Notes: a model not told the origin generated them from the sequence alone. Counted from the first letter of the stretch, positions 16,192-25,246 are shown. The stretch is 64,000 nucleotides of DNA from Micromonospora rhizosphaerae (GCF_900091465.1 NZ_FMHV01000002.1:3782001-3846000); one strand, 5' to 3'. A program made the numbers and translations.

Positions 16192-16914
16192 TCAGCTGCC
16201 GGGGCGGGGGAACGCCACCGGGCTGCGGTGGCCCGCGCCGTCGATCGCCCGGACGCCGAAGAAGACGTTGTCCTTGGAGAGGTCGATGGTCACCTCGGTG
16301 ACGTCGCCGACCGGGATCACCTTCTGCCACTCGGCGGCGCTGGTCTCCCGCCACACCACCTCGTAGCCGGCCAGGTCCGGCTCGGTGCCGCGCTGCCAGC
16401 GCAGCGTCGTGTTGTTGGTGAGGTTGGTGGTCACGATGGTGACGCCCGTCGGCGTACCGGGGCCCTGCGCCAGCGACCAGAGCGCGGCGCCGTTGACCAG
16501 GGCCACCCGGGTGATGTAGTCGAAGTCGCAGAACTCCGGCAGGTCGCCGTACTGCACGCCGTCGACCATCCGGACGTCCTGATGTTGGTGGGCGAAGTCC
16601 TCGTTTGGCTCGGTGAACCGCCCGGCCGGCCAGCCCTCCCGCAGGAACGAGATGTGGTCGCTGCCGCGCAGGTACCGGTCCCGCCGGTAGATCACCCGGA
16701 CCCGCATCCCGGTGGCGCCGTTCTCCGCCACGTCGCTGACGAACCGGGCGAGTTGACGCGAGGGGGAGTCGTTCTCGCCGCCGACCGACTGCCGGGTGCT
16801 CGCCTCGGCCGGGGTCTCCGCCGTCGGCACCCCCTCGGCGAAGAGCCGGATGCTGCGCGGGTCCCGGGTGCCGTCGTCGGCGGTGCTGCTGCCGATGATG
16901 TCGGTGGATTCCAT
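16192..16914 (-). pseudogene. 3' half of an M28 family metallopeptidase gene, truncated by an integrase element
   Basis: From about TDIIGSSTADDGTRDPRSIR to the end this encodes the C-terminal half of an M28 aminopeptidase: GGENDSPSRQLARFVSDVAE, GSDHISFLREGWP, and the last zinc-ligand region DFAHQHQDVRMVDG. A fibronectin-type domain follows (residues about 150-240 of the fragment: TLRWQRGTEPDLAGYEVVW). The signal peptide and the first three metal ligands are missing. The frame stays open upstream into the integrase region by chance, giving a false 287-residue ORF. No other fragment is in the window. Confidence 0.75.
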
Positions 16915-17073
16915 GCTCGGCCCTGAACGTATATATTGATGGTCATGCTCGATCTCGTCGCCCTGCTTCAGCGGCCCACTGAAGAACTCGACGGCGTCAG
17001 GTTCTCGGGGGATCTCGCCCGCGGGCAACTGGGCCTTGACCTGCTGCCCGACCATGCCCGGAGGTTCGCCGGG

Positions 17074-18615
17074 ATGGACGTGGCGATCTACCTACGTATC
17101 TCCGACGACCGCAATGAGGACGAGGGCGGCGTGCGGCGACAGGGGGTAGACACTGTAGGGCACGCTCTCGTACGAGGTGCTTCCCAGATCGTCTTCTACG
17201 TCGAAAACGATACCTCGGCGTTCAAGAAGAAGCGCATCACGATGGCCGACCCGGAGGGCTTCCGCTACTACGTCTGGCGGGTGATCCGGCCGCGCTGGCA
17301 GAAGATGCTGTCGGCTCTGCGCACGGGCGCACAGCAGGGCGTGGTCGTGGCGAACATCGACCGGCTGGCGCGTGACAACCGCGACCTGGAGGACGCGATC
17401 GAGCTGGCGACGTACTATCGCCGCCGGTTCGAGGGGGTTACCGGCTCGCTGGACCTCAACACCGACGACGGGATGGCGATGGCCCGCGTCATGGTTGCGA
17501 TGGCGAACAAGCAGAGCGCCGACACTGCCCGCCGGACCAGGCGCAAGCACCAGGAGCTGGCCGAGGCCGGCATCCCCGTTGGCGCCCACCGGCCCTTCGG
17601 CTGGCAGGAAGACAAGCGCACGATCGACCACGCCGAGGCCGAGGAGATCCGCCAGGCCGTCGCCAAGATCCTGGCCGGCGTGACGCCCACGGGGATCATG
17701 CACGACTGGCATGAGCGGGGCGTGCTGACCCCTCGCGGCAACACTTGGAAGTGGTCGCCGTTCCTGTCGATGCTGCGCAACCCCCGGCTGTGCGGGCTGA
17801 GGGCGAGGATGGTGCGCTCTGCGGGCGCCACCGGCCGGGTGAGCGACCACTGGGAGGTCGTCAAGAAGCCGGACGGCACCGAGGTTGTCGGCCAGTGGGA
17901 GCCGATCATCACCCGAGACAAGTGGGACGCGCTGATCGCACGGATTGGCGAGTCGGCGAAGCCGGCGCTGGACTACACGGTGGGCGGCAACCGCAAGTAC
18001 CTGCTCTCCGGGCTGGTTCGGTGCGGCAAGTGCCAGCACCACCCCCGCATGACGGGCGTGAGCAGCCTGATCCGCGGCACGCGCTACTTCCGCTATCAGT
18101 GCTACGGCAAGCTGGACGGTGGGTGCGGGAGCAACACCCGGAGCATGCCGAAGGTGGACGAGCTGATCCGCGACATTGTGTTCAAGCGCCACGACGAGCT
18201 GTCCGAGGCCGGCGGGCCGGTCGACGAGCCGGACGACGGGGACAAGGAGCGCCTGGAGGACATCGAGGAACTGCTCCAGGAGCTGTGGACGCAGTGGAAG
18301 CACCCGGAGAGGAGCCAGAGGCTGCCGTCGAAGGACTACTTCGCCATGCGGGCCGAGCTGGTCAAGGAGCGGGACGAGCTTCTGGCTGCCCGCTCGGTGG
18401 TCGAGAACCGGACGGCGTCTGCTGACCAGGCGAGGGACGTGCGCAAGGGCTGGGACACCGCCACGGTCCATGAGAAGCGCGCGTTCATCGAGCGGTACCT
18501 GGAGGCGGTGCTAATCCTGCCGATCGAGCCGGTGTGGAACCAGAAGCTGGGCCGCGTGGTCAGGCCGGGGTCGCGGGAGTTCGATGAGGACCTGATCGAG
18601 CCGGTGTGGAGGTAG
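17074..18615 (+). CDS. large serine recombinase / integrase
   Basis: Protein of 513 residues from ATG 17074. The catalytic serine is Ser10 in IYLRISDDR. The resolvase domain continues through VENDTSAFKKKR and NIDRLARDNRDLEDAIEL, typical of phage and element integrases. The recombinase domain (RTIDHAEAEEIRQAVAKI) is followed by a zinc ribbon CGKC with CYGKLDGGC about 40 residues later, then a coiled coil around residues 390-440. Large serine integrases recombine attP with attB without a host factor. It converges on a small ORF and shares a bidirectional hairpin with it. Confidence 0.92.
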   Translation: MDVAIYLRISDDRNEDEGGVRRQGVDTVGHALVRGASQIVFYVENDTSAFKKKRITMADPEGFRYYVWRVIRPRWQKMLSALRTGAQQGVVVANIDRLARDNRDLEDAIELATYYRRRFEGVTGSLDLNTDDGMAMARVMVAMANKQSADTARRTRRKHQELAEAGIPVGAHRPFGWQEDKRTIDHAEAEEIRQAVAKILAGVTPTGIMHDWHERGVLTPRGNTWKWSPFLSMLRNPRLCGLRARMVRSAGATGRVSDHWEVVKKPDGTEVVGQWEPIITRDKWDALIARIGESAKPALDYTVGGNRKYLLSGLVRCGKCQHHPRMTGVSSLIRGTRYFRYQCYGKLDGGCGSNTRSMPKVDELIRDIVFKRHDELSEAGGPVDEPDDGDKERLEDIEELLQELWTQWKHPERSQRLPSKDYFAMRAELVKERDELLAARSVVENRTASADQARDVRKGWDTATVHEKRAFIERYLEAVLILPIEPVWNQKLGRVVRPGSREFDEDLIEPVWR

Positions 18616-18629
18616 ACCGGAAGCACGAA

Positions 18630-18657
18630 AAACCCCCAGCACGGATGCTGGGGGTTT
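18630..18657. terminator. bidirectional Rho-independent terminator
   Basis: A perfect 12-bp stem (18630-18641 pairing with 18646-18657) closes on the tetraloop CGGA and has A- and T-tracts on its two flanks (GAAAA and TTT). It lies just after the integrase stop and inside the tail of the convergent small ORF's downstream region, so it serves both. Confidence 0.85.
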
Positions 18658-18659
18658 CT

Positions 18660-18860
18660 CTATGCGGCTTCCCGGCGCTTCACCTTGATCCCGAGCGCCG
18701 CATTCGCGGCTGCCCACTGCTCCCAGGTGATCGGCGGCGCCTTCTTGGGGTGGCGCTCGAACCAGGCTTCGCGGCGTGCCTCCGCCGCTTTGCGACGGGA
18801 CAGGAAGGTGCGCCGGGTCGACCTCATGGGCCGGTCGCCGGCGGTGTCGTGGGATCTCAT
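18660..18860 (-). CDS. small element protein, unknown function
   Basis: A 66-residue basic protein, start ATG 18860. It holds RRKAAEARREAWFERHPKKA followed by ITWEQWAAANAALGIKVKRR. It is convergent with the integrase and ends at the shared terminator, as expected for a cargo or excision-directionality gene of the element. No conserved domain is visible, and I cannot say whether it is a recombination directionality factor. The base composition matches the integrase rather than the chromosomal flanks. Confidence 0.55.
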   Translation of the reverse strand: MRSHDTAGDRPMRSTRRTFLSRRKAAEARREAWFERHPKKAPPITWEQWAAANAALGIKVKRREAA

Positions 18861-18922
18861 CAGCGCATCCTCGCCCCGGGAGACGAGGTTTGTCTATATC
18901 GTTCGGCCTGGATGTGTTGAGA

Positions 18923-20530
18923 TCAGGCGCGTGCCGGTGTGCCCTCCGGCTCGCCGACCGCGATCCGATCGTCAGCACCGACCGCGGGCCGGTCGTCAGC
19001 ACCGACCGCGGGCCGGTCGGCGTCGTCGGGTTCGCTGCTCATCGGCGGGGCGCCCGTCTCGGCCGGGTCGTCGTCGGGCATCCGGTCCGTGCCGGTGGAT
19101 CCGTCGTCAGCGGCGCCGCGCCGGCGGCGCAGTACGGCGACGCCGTCGGCGAACCACGCCAGCACGGCCTCGACCGCCGCGGCCGCGAGGATGATCAGAC
19201 CGACCCGCAGCAGGACGGCCTCCTGGATGCCGAAGCGGGTGTACTCGCCGGCGGAATACATCATGCCGGCCACCGCGCTGGCCGTGCTCGCCAGCGCGAC
19301 CAGCGCGCCGGCGGCCGCCAGCCAGCGGGCCCGTCTGAACGCCCGGGCCAGCAGGCCGACGGCGAGCGCCACCAGGAACACCACGCTCGCCTGGGGCAGC
19401 ACCCGGTCCCGGTCCGGGAAGAAGACCTGCTCCGGGAAGGCGGGCAGGCCCGGCACGGGGGCGGCGTACCGGCCCTCGGTGCCGGCCAGCGAGACCGGCA
19501 GGACCTTGAGCACCTGCTCGGTGTATTCCTTCGGGTGGGCCCGCGCGTACCGGTAGCCGACGGATCCCCTTTCCCGCGCCGCCCAGTCCATCAGGGCCGG
19601 ACAGTCACGGTAGGCCTTGATGAACGGGCCCATCGCCCAGTACCGGCCCGCGGCCACCCGCTCCGCCTGCGCGCACCGGGGCATCCCGAACTCGTCCTGG
19701 TATGCCGCCTTGACCTGCGGGTCGTTCATCACCTGGAACCGCAGCCGATAGACGAACGTCGCCTCCGAGAGGCTCAGGCCGGTGCCCCAGGAGCGGTAGC
19801 TCTGGTCGACGACCGGCACGATGGCGGCCTGCCAGCCGACCGCGCCGAGCAGCACCGCCGTGGCGAGGAGCGCGCTCCACCGGTACCGCCGAAGCAGCGC
19901 GTGACCGACCAGGACGACGACGAGCAGCAGGACGTACGGCAGCACGTCCTGCCGGGTGAACGTCCACCAGAATGCGACCAGTACCAGCGCGCCGAGCGCC
20001 AGCCGGGAGCGGGTCGTGACCCAGATCGTGAGCAGCGCCAGCGCGGCGATGCCGAGGCTGATGGACAGCGACTCGGAGAGCAGGGCGTGGTCCCACGGAT
20101 AGATGGACCGGCTCAGCGCCAGGCAGAGCAGCGCCGTGGCGGCCAGGATCCGCGCCGGCAGCGACCGCAGCCGCGCCCAGCAGGCACCGGTCAGCAGCGA
20201 CCAGGCCAGGGTGCTGATCGTCCACTGCAGCGCCACGCGGGCCGGATCGGTGCCGACCAACGCGTAGAGCAGTGGGACGCCCCACGGGCGCGGCGCGTGG
20301 CCGGTGAAGGAGAGCGTCTCGATGGGCAGGTCGGGCCGGGCGCTGTAGGAGCCGGTGTCGACGGAGGTGAAGAGGGTGTAACCGGTCAGGATCCGGACCC
20401 GCGCGGCCAGGTAGACCGCGAGCAGCACGACGAGCGGCAGGTGGCGCCAGGGCAGGCGCCGCAGCGACCACCGTGGCGTTGAAGCCGGCGGGCGGACATC
20501 TTCCGTGGCTTCGGGAGCCTCGGTGACCAT
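18923..20530 (-). CDS. polytopic membrane protein, possible GT-C glycosyltransferase
   Basis: Membrane protein of 535 residues, ATG 20530, with about ten hydrophobic segments spread over residues 30-440. The first extracytoplasmic loop contains TLFTSVDTGSYSARP, with acidic residues where GT-C enzymes place their catalytic aspartate, so a polyprenyl-phosphate sugar transferase is possible. A polar loop at 270-350 has several cysteines and charged residues. The C-terminal 70 residues are acidic and contain an imperfect repeat (DRPAVGADDRPAVGADDRIA). Downstream lies the integrase remnant. Function unassigned. Confidence 0.75.
   Translation of the reverse strand: MVTEAPEATEDVRPPASTPRWSLRRLPWRHLPLVVLLAVYLAARVRILTGYTLFTSVDTGSYSARPDLPIETLSFTGHAPRPWGVPLLYALVGTDPARVALQWTISTLAWSLLTGACWARLRSLPARILAATALLCLALSRSIYPWDHALLSESLSISLGIAALALLTIWVTTRSRLALGALVLVAFWWTFTRQDVLPYVLLLVVVLVGHALLRRYRWSALLATAVLLGAVGWQAAIVPVVDQSYRSWGTGLSLSEATFVYRLRFQVMNDPQVKAAYQDEFGMPRCAQAERVAAGRYWAMGPFIKAYRDCPALMDWAARERGSVGYRYARAHPKEYTEQVLKVLPVSLAGTEGRYAAPVPGLPAFPEQVFFPDRDRVLPQASVVFLVALAVGLLARAFRRARWLAAAGALVALASTASAVAGMMYSAGEYTRFGIQEAVLLRVGLIILAAAAVEAVLAWFADGVAVLRRRRGAADDGSTGTDRMPDDDPAETGAPPMSSEPDDADRPAVGADDRPAVGADDRIAVGEPEGTPARA
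18971..19018 (-). repeat. perfect 24-bp tandem duplication at the 3' end of the membrane-protein gene
   Basis: Two identical 24-base copies, 18971-18994 and 18995-19018, encode two consecutive PAVGADDR-like units in the acidic C-terminal tail. The length is a multiple of three, so the frame is kept. It indicates a recent slippage event. Confidence 0.85.
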
Positions 20531-20732
20531 AGGGGATCCTCACCGTCCGTAAAGTTGATCTCCGGAAGGGTATCCAGGGTGGGTCTGTCCCGTGTGCCCC
20601 GTACCCTCCCGGCGCAGAGATACCCGGGCGGAATTGGTCGGTTCGGCCGGCCTGCCGCGCCCGTACGGGGGAGTTCGGCTGCTCCCTTCGTACCGACGTT
20701 TGTCGGGGGTTTCGACGGGAACGGCAGCAGGC

Positions 20733-22031
20733 ATGACGAAACCTCGTGTGGTGATCGTGGGGGCCGGGTTCGCCGGATACCACGCGGCGAAGACGTTGAG
20801 CCGCCTGGCTGCCAAGCGGGCCGAGATCGTGCTGCTGAACTCGACCGACTACTTCCTGTACCTGCCGCTGCTGCCCGAGGTCGCCGCCGGGGTGGTCGAA
20901 CCGACCCGGATCGCAGTGCCGCTGTCCGGCACCCTCAACGGCGTTCGGGTGGTGATCGGCGAGGCCAACCGGGTCGACCTGCAGAACCGCTGGGTCGGCT
21001 ACCGCAACGCGGAGGGGGACGGTGGTCAGCTCGCGTACGACCGGCTCGTGCTCGCCGTCGGCAGCGTCAACAAGCTGCTACCGATCCCCGGGGTGACCGA
21101 CTACGCGCACGGCTTCCGCGGCCTGCCCGAGGCGCTCTACCTGCACGACCACGTGATCCGGCAGATCGAGCTGGCCGAGCTGACCGAGGACCCGGCCGAG
21201 CAGCGCGCCCGCACCACCTTCGTGGTGGTCGGCGCCGGCTACACCGGCACCGAGGTCGCCGCGCACGGGCAGCTCTTCACCGACCGGCTCGTCTCCCAGC
21301 GTCCGCACCTGAACATCCGCCCGCGCTGGATGCTGCTCGACGTGGCTCCCCGGCCGCTGCCCGAGCTGGGCAAGCGGATGTCCGACACCGCGGACCGGGT
21401 GCTCCGGCGGCGCGGGGTGGACGTACGCATGGGCACCTCGGTGTCCGAGGCGACCCCGGACGGGGTGATGCTGACCGACGGCCAGTACGTGCCCACCTGC
21501 AGCCTGGTCTGGTGCGTCGGGGTACGCCCCGACCCCTTCGTCGCCGAGCTGGGGCTGCGCACCGAGCAGGGGCGCCTGGTGGTCGACGAGTACCTGAACG
21601 TCCCCGGCTTCCCCGAGGTGTACGCCTGCGGCGACGCGGCCGCCGTTCCCGACCCGACCCGTCCCGGCCAGATCAGCACGATGACCGCCCAGCACGCGCA
21701 GCGGCAGGGCAAGCTGGCGGCGCACAACATCGCCGCCTCCTACGGCCAGGGCACCCGCAAGCCGTACAAGCACCGCGAGCTGGGCTGGGTGGTCGACCTG
21801 GGCGGCCGGGACGCCGCCGCGAACCCGCTGAACGTGTCGCTGTCCGGCCTGCCCGCGAAGGCGGTCACCCGGGGCTACCACCTGTATGCCATGCCGAGCA
21901 ACCGGGCCCGGGTGGGGGCCGACTGGCTGCTCGACGCCACCCTGCAGCGCCCCGCCGTCCAGCTCGGCCTGGTGCCGGCCAACGCCGTACCGCTGGAGAG
22001 CGAGTCCCCCGAGGTGGTGCGCCGGGCCTGA
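20733..22031 (+). CDS. NDH-2-type NADH dehydrogenase (NAD(P)/FAD oxidoreductase)
   Basis: Flavoenzyme of 432 residues. ATG 20733 gives MTKPRVVIVGAGFAGYHAAK with the FAD-binding GxGxxG at once; the frame open to 20592 is upstream leader. The second dinucleotide-binding site is GAGYTG at 167-172, and the FAD-closing motif is YACGDAAAVP near 305. Type II NADH dehydrogenases transfer electrons from NADH to menaquinone at the membrane surface without pumping protons. The C-terminus contains RPYKHRELGWVVDLGG, the region that contacts the membrane in this family. It diverges from the membrane-protein gene and converges with the AI-2E permease. Confidence 0.88.
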   Translation: MTKPRVVIVGAGFAGYHAAKTLSRLAAKRAEIVLLNSTDYFLYLPLLPEVAAGVVEPTRIAVPLSGTLNGVRVVIGEANRVDLQNRWVGYRNAEGDGGQLAYDRLVLAVGSVNKLLPIPGVTDYAHGFRGLPEALYLHDHVIRQIELAELTEDPAEQRARTTFVVVGAGYTGTEVAAHGQLFTDRLVSQRPHLNIRPRWMLLDVAPRPLPELGKRMSDTADRVLRRRGVDVRMGTSVSEATPDGVMLTDGQYVPTCSLVWCVGVRPDPFVAELGLRTEQGRLVVDEYLNVPGFPEVYACGDAAAVPDPTRPGQISTMTAQHAQRQGKLAAHNIAASYGQGTRKPYKHRELGWVVDLGGRDAAANPLNVSLSGLPAKAVTRGYHLYAMPSNRARVGADWLLDATLQRPAVQLGLVPANAVPLESESPEVVRRA

Positions 22032-22034
22032 GGG

Positions 22035-23156
22035 TCACCCACCGGCCGGCGGGCTCGCCGTCCCGGAGTCCCGACCGCCGGCCCGCCCCTGCTCCGGCCC
22101 GACGGTGTGGCCGGCCGACGCACGCCAGCCGGCCGGGCCGAACTCGCGCAGCAGGACCTGAACGATCCCGGCCGCGGGGATGGCCAGCAGAGCGCCCAGC
22201 AGACCGGCCAGCTCGGCGGCGAGCAGCGCGCTGACCAGGACGGTCAGCGGGTTGAGCCGGACCGTGCGGGACATGATGACCGGTTGCAGCAGGTGGTTCT
22301 CCACCTGCTGGTAGACGACGAAGAAGACCAGCACCACGATGCCGGCGGTGGGGGAGTGCAGGAATCCGGCCCCGGCCGCGATCACCGCCCCGAGGGTCGC
22401 GCCGACCAGCGGGATCAGGTCCGCGATGGCGACCAGCAGCGCGATCACCCCGGCGAACGGCACCCCGGTCAGGACGAGGACCAGGAAGGTCAGGCCGCCG
22501 CAGATGATGCTGATCACCAGGTTGCCGCTGAAGTAGCCGGTGATGGCGCGGGAGCTGTCCCGGCCGACGCGGCGCAGCCGCTCCGCCGACCCGTCGCCGA
22601 CCGCAGCCAGCGTGGTGGCGATGATCTTCGGGGCCTCCAGCACCATCAGGTACGCCAGGACGACCACCGTGATCGACGCGGCGAGCGTCTGCAGCGCGCC
22701 CCGGAGCAGCCCGACGGCCTGCTGACTCAGCCCGGCCCCGTAGCGCTGGATCTCCTCGGCGTGGCTCCTGGCGTACTCCCACAGCCTGAGGCGTTCCAGC
22801 AGCTGGCCGACGGGCCCCCGGCCGGCCCGGGTCTCCCGCAGCAGGTCCGGGGCCCGGTCGGCGAACCGCCCCACCTCGTCCAGCAACGGCAGAAAGATCA
22901 TCGCGGCGAGCGCGGTGAGCAGGCCGAACGCGGCCAGGAACACCAGCAGGGTGGCCAGCGCCCGGTGCCGCACCAGCCGCCGTTCCAGCCGGTCGACCAG
23001 CGGCTTCAGGGCCACCGCGAAGAAGGCCGCGACCACGACCCAACTGAGCACCCGCCGGGTGGCCGAGACCAGTGCCAGGCCGACCAGGGTGGCCAGGACC
23101 AGGCCGATGACAATCAGCACCCGGCGGGCGGTGCCCTGGTCCGCGGCATCGCTCAT
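22035..23156 (-). CDS. AI-2E family transporter (PerM-like permease)
   Basis: Membrane protein of 373 residues, ATG 23156. It has hydrophobic segments at about 14-35, 37-53, 65-88, 160-180, 215-240, 242-262, 265-290 and 315-340. The family's conserved region SGNLVISIICGGLTFL and VENHLLQPVIMSRTVRLNPL near residues 295-315 is present. Members include TqsA, an AI-2 exporter, and PerM, and the AI-2E family is a broad permease group. The substrate is unknown here. The stop lies 3 bases from that of NDH-2. The C-terminal 40 residues are disordered and Gly-rich. Confidence 0.85.
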   Translation of the reverse strand: MSDAADQGTARRVLIVIGLVLATLVGLALVSATRRVLSWVVVAAFFAVALKPLVDRLERRLVRHRALATLLVFLAAFGLLTALAAMIFLPLLDEVGRFADRAPDLLRETRAGRGPVGQLLERLRLWEYARSHAEEIQRYGAGLSQQAVGLLRGALQTLAASITVVVLAYLMVLEAPKIIATTLAAVGDGSAERLRRVGRDSSRAITGYFSGNLVISIICGGLTFLVLVLTGVPFAGVIALLVAIADLIPLVGATLGAVIAAGAGFLHSPTAGIVVLVFFVVYQQVENHLLQPVIMSRTVRLNPLTVLVSALLAAELAGLLGALLAIPAAGIVQVLLREFGPAGWRASAGHTVGPEQGRAGGRDSGTASPPAGG

Positions 23157-23165
23157 CCGGCGCGG

Positions 23166-24071
23166 CTACCCGGCCCGACCGCCCGGAAACCCGTCCCAGC
23201 CCGCGCCGAGGGTGGCGTCGCTGGCCGGTCGGGCACCGGAGACGAAGGCGTCGAGCGTCGCCCCGTGCAGCACCCCGCCGGGGACGGGGTCGGCGGCCAC
23301 CCGGGCGGCGAGTCGGCGTACCGGCAGCCGGCCGGGCCGGTGCGCGGCGGCGAGCACGAGGTTGCCGTACCGGCGGCCGCGCAGCATGCGCCGGTCGGCG
23401 ACGAGGCAGACGTCGGCGAAGACGGCCCGCAGGGTGGCCACCTGGCTCCGGGAGAAGACCAGCGGAGGCAGGTCGGTGATATTGACCAGGTAGATCCCGT
23501 CCGAACTCAACGTCCGGGCCACCTCGGCGACGAACTCGACGGTGCCCACATGGCCGGGCATCCGGGCCGCCCGGTAGACGTCGGCCAGGACCAGGTCGTA
23601 CCGGGCCGGCGGCGCGGCGGTCACCGCGGCCCGAGCGTCCGCGACGTCGACGCGTACCTCGGGCGGCAGCGGGGGCAGCGCCCGGCGGACCAGGTCCACC
23701 ACCGCCGGGTCCCGCTCGATCACCCGCTGTGGCGACCCCGGCCGGGTCGCGGCGAGCCAGCGGGGCAGGGTGAGCGCGCCGCCGCCCAGGTGCAGCGCGG
23801 CCAGCGGCCGCCCCTTCGGCGCCGCGAGATCGATCACCGCGGCCATCCGGCGAACGTACTCGAATTCCAGGTGGCGCGGATCCGCCACGTCCACGTAGGA
23901 CTGTTCCACCCCGGCGGCGAGCAGCGTACGCCCGGTCCGCCGGGCCGGGTCGACGACCAGCTCCAGGTCATCGGCGGCGGTCTCCACGGCGGGCAACGGT
24001 AGCCGACACCGCCGGCGGCCGGTGTGGTCGGGCCGGCGGGCGGAGGCCCGCCGGCCGGTGCCCGTGGTCAC
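23166..24071 (-). CDS. spermidine synthase-like methyltransferase-fold protein
   Basis: Protein of up to 301 residues. The Rossmann core starts at LHLGGGALTLPRWLAATRPG, a variant of motif I, and continues through VIERDPAVVDLVRRALP, RVDVADARAAV and YDLVLADVYRA. This matches fused spermidine-synthase-like proteins of actinobacteria that lack the N-terminal membrane domain. Polyamine synthesis is not certain. The start at 24071 is GTG overlapping the upstream stop as GTGA; homology begins about residue 25 (PAVETAADD), so TTG 23996 or GTG 23987 are possible alternatives. It is coupled to the DUF2267-PCD gene upstream. Confidence 0.75.
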   Translation of the reverse strand: MTTGTGRRASARRPDHTGRRRCRLPLPAVETAADDLELVVDPARRTGRTLLAAGVEQSYVDVADPRHLEFEYVRRMAAVIDLAAPKGRPLAALHLGGGALTLPRWLAATRPGSPQRVIERDPAVVDLVRRALPPLPPEVRVDVADARAAVTAAPPARYDLVLADVYRAARMPGHVGTVEFVAEVARTLSSDGIYLVNITDLPPLVFSRSQVATLRAVFADVCLVADRRMLRGRRYGNLVLAAAHRPGRLPVRRLAARVAADPVPGGVLHGATLDAFVSGARPASDATLGAGWDGFPGGRAG

Positions 24072-25045
24072 CCGTAGTTCATGCCGGCGCCCACCTCGTC
24101 CAGGGCGTCGTCGATCCGGTGGGCGAGCTCGATGTCTCCGGCGGTCACCGCGTCGGCCTCGCGGGTCCGTACGGTCAGCACCGCGCTGTCCGGCCCCGGC
24201 CGGCCGATCTGCGGCCCGCGGCCGATCTCGACGCGGAGGTGGTCGAGCCGGTCGAGCACCCGCTCCAGGTTGTCCGCCGGCAGTTCGATCGTGCGCACCA
24301 GCGACCGGCGGTCGCTCGACCAGTACCGCAGCCCGCCGAGCGCGTCCCGCAGCTCCTGCTCGGTCAGTGGCGCGGGAGCACTGACGGTGCCCACCACGCC
24401 GCCGCCGGCCGCTGGCGGCTCGAGCAACTCGCGCAACCCGTCCGGTACGTGCAGCGACTCGACCAGGTCGCCGTCGCCGTCGGCCAGCGCGGCGAGGGTC
24501 GCCTGCGCGTGGTAGCGCGCCTGCTCCGGGGTGAGGCGACTGCGCCGTCCCACCTCGGCCAGAAACCCGGGCAGGTCCCGGTGCCGCCCGATGCCGTCCA
24601 CCGGCATCACGTCGTGCAACTTCATCGGCACCGCCTCGAGCAGGCGTTCACGGTCCGGCTGGTCGAGCGCGCAGGCCAGCGTCAGCACGGTCGCCTCGGC
24701 GCCCACCTTGGCGGTGGAGAAGTCGACCCCGGCTCGACGGCACACGTCTTCGACCAGGTCGCGGTACCCCATGCGGGTCACCGGGGGCGCCCCCAGGCCC
24801 GGGTCGGGCAGGGGCCGCGGGCTCTGCTCCACGGCGGCGGGCGGCGGGGCCGGACCACCCCGGGTGGTGTTCGGCTTGCGCCGTCCGGCGGCCGTCGGAC
24901 CATGGCGGTTCTTCCGGTCCAGGGAGGTGGTCTGCTTGGACGCGCTCAGGCTCGCACTGGCCTCGCTGGGCTGCAGGCCCCGCTCCCGGGCCTCCCGTGC
25001 CAGGGCCCGGCGGCGTTGGTTGTCGCCCTCCATCTGCTTGCGCAT
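24068..25045 (-). CDS. DUF2267 - pterin dehydratase-like (PCD) fusion protein
   Basis: Protein of 325 residues, start ATG 25045, in four parts. Residues 1-60 are basic (RRRALAREARERGLQ). Residues 92-210 form one DUF2267 unit (MGYRDLVEDVCRRAGVDFS, ARYHAQATLAALADG). Residues 227-318 match pterin-4a-carbinolamine dehydratase: YWSSDRRSLVRTIELPADN, LTVRTREADAVTAGDIELAH and RIDDALDEV. In active dehydratases a His-His-Pro motif lies where this protein has IGRGPQIGRPG, so the catalytic histidines are missing. It is therefore probably a structural or regulatory version, with no known substrate. The GTGA overlap couples it to the spermidine-synthase-like gene. Confidence 0.75.
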   Translation of the reverse strand: MRKQMEGDNQRRRALAREARERGLQPSEASASLSASKQTTSLDRKNRHGPTAAGRRKPNTTRGGPAPPPAAVEQSPRPLPDPGLGAPPVTRMGYRDLVEDVCRRAGVDFSTAKVGAEATVLTLACALDQPDRERLLEAVPMKLHDVMPVDGIGRHRDLPGFLAEVGRRSRLTPEQARYHAQATLAALADGDGDLVESLHVPDGLRELLEPPAAGGGVVGTVSAPAPLTEQELRDALGGLRYWSSDRRSLVRTIELPADNLERVLDRLDHLRVEIGRGPQIGRPGPDSAVLTVRTREADAVTAGDIELAHRIDDALDEVGAGMNYG

Positions 25046-25246
25046 CGGACACCTCGCTCCTCGTCGGGTTCCGCTGAGTCCGCCGGTCGCCTTCCCGGCG
25101 TCCCAGGGAAGGAAACGGGCGACCTCGGCCCGGCACGGCCGCCGTCCCGAGCTTCATTCGCCGGGGGTGAGGACCGGTCACCCGGCGGGGTTCCACCATC
25201 GGGGTGGACCGGCAGACTTCCGATGCACGCGGAAGGGTAGGTCGCC

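Larger units (their letters stand above)
16915..18900. mobile_element. remnant of an integrative element with serine integrase
   Basis: The segment between the truncated M28 gene and the membrane-protein gene holds only a large serine recombinase and one small convergent ORF. Its base composition is lower in GC than the flanks (for example TATATATTGATGG at 16931) and its codon use is less GC3-biased. The M28 break at about 16915 is the left limit; the right limit is somewhere between 18860 and 18922. I could not identify att repeats longer than 6 bases. Confidence 0.6.

Noticed and set aside
16936..17055. An extension of the integrase or of the M28 fragment across the junction
   Set aside because: Both frames remain open by chance here, but neither has a family match; the integrase begins normally at 17074 with Ser10.
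16916..18918. TCGGCC as a core of attL/attR (near 16917 and 18901)
   Set aside because: Six bases in high-GC DNA are not significant; no longer direct repeat was found.
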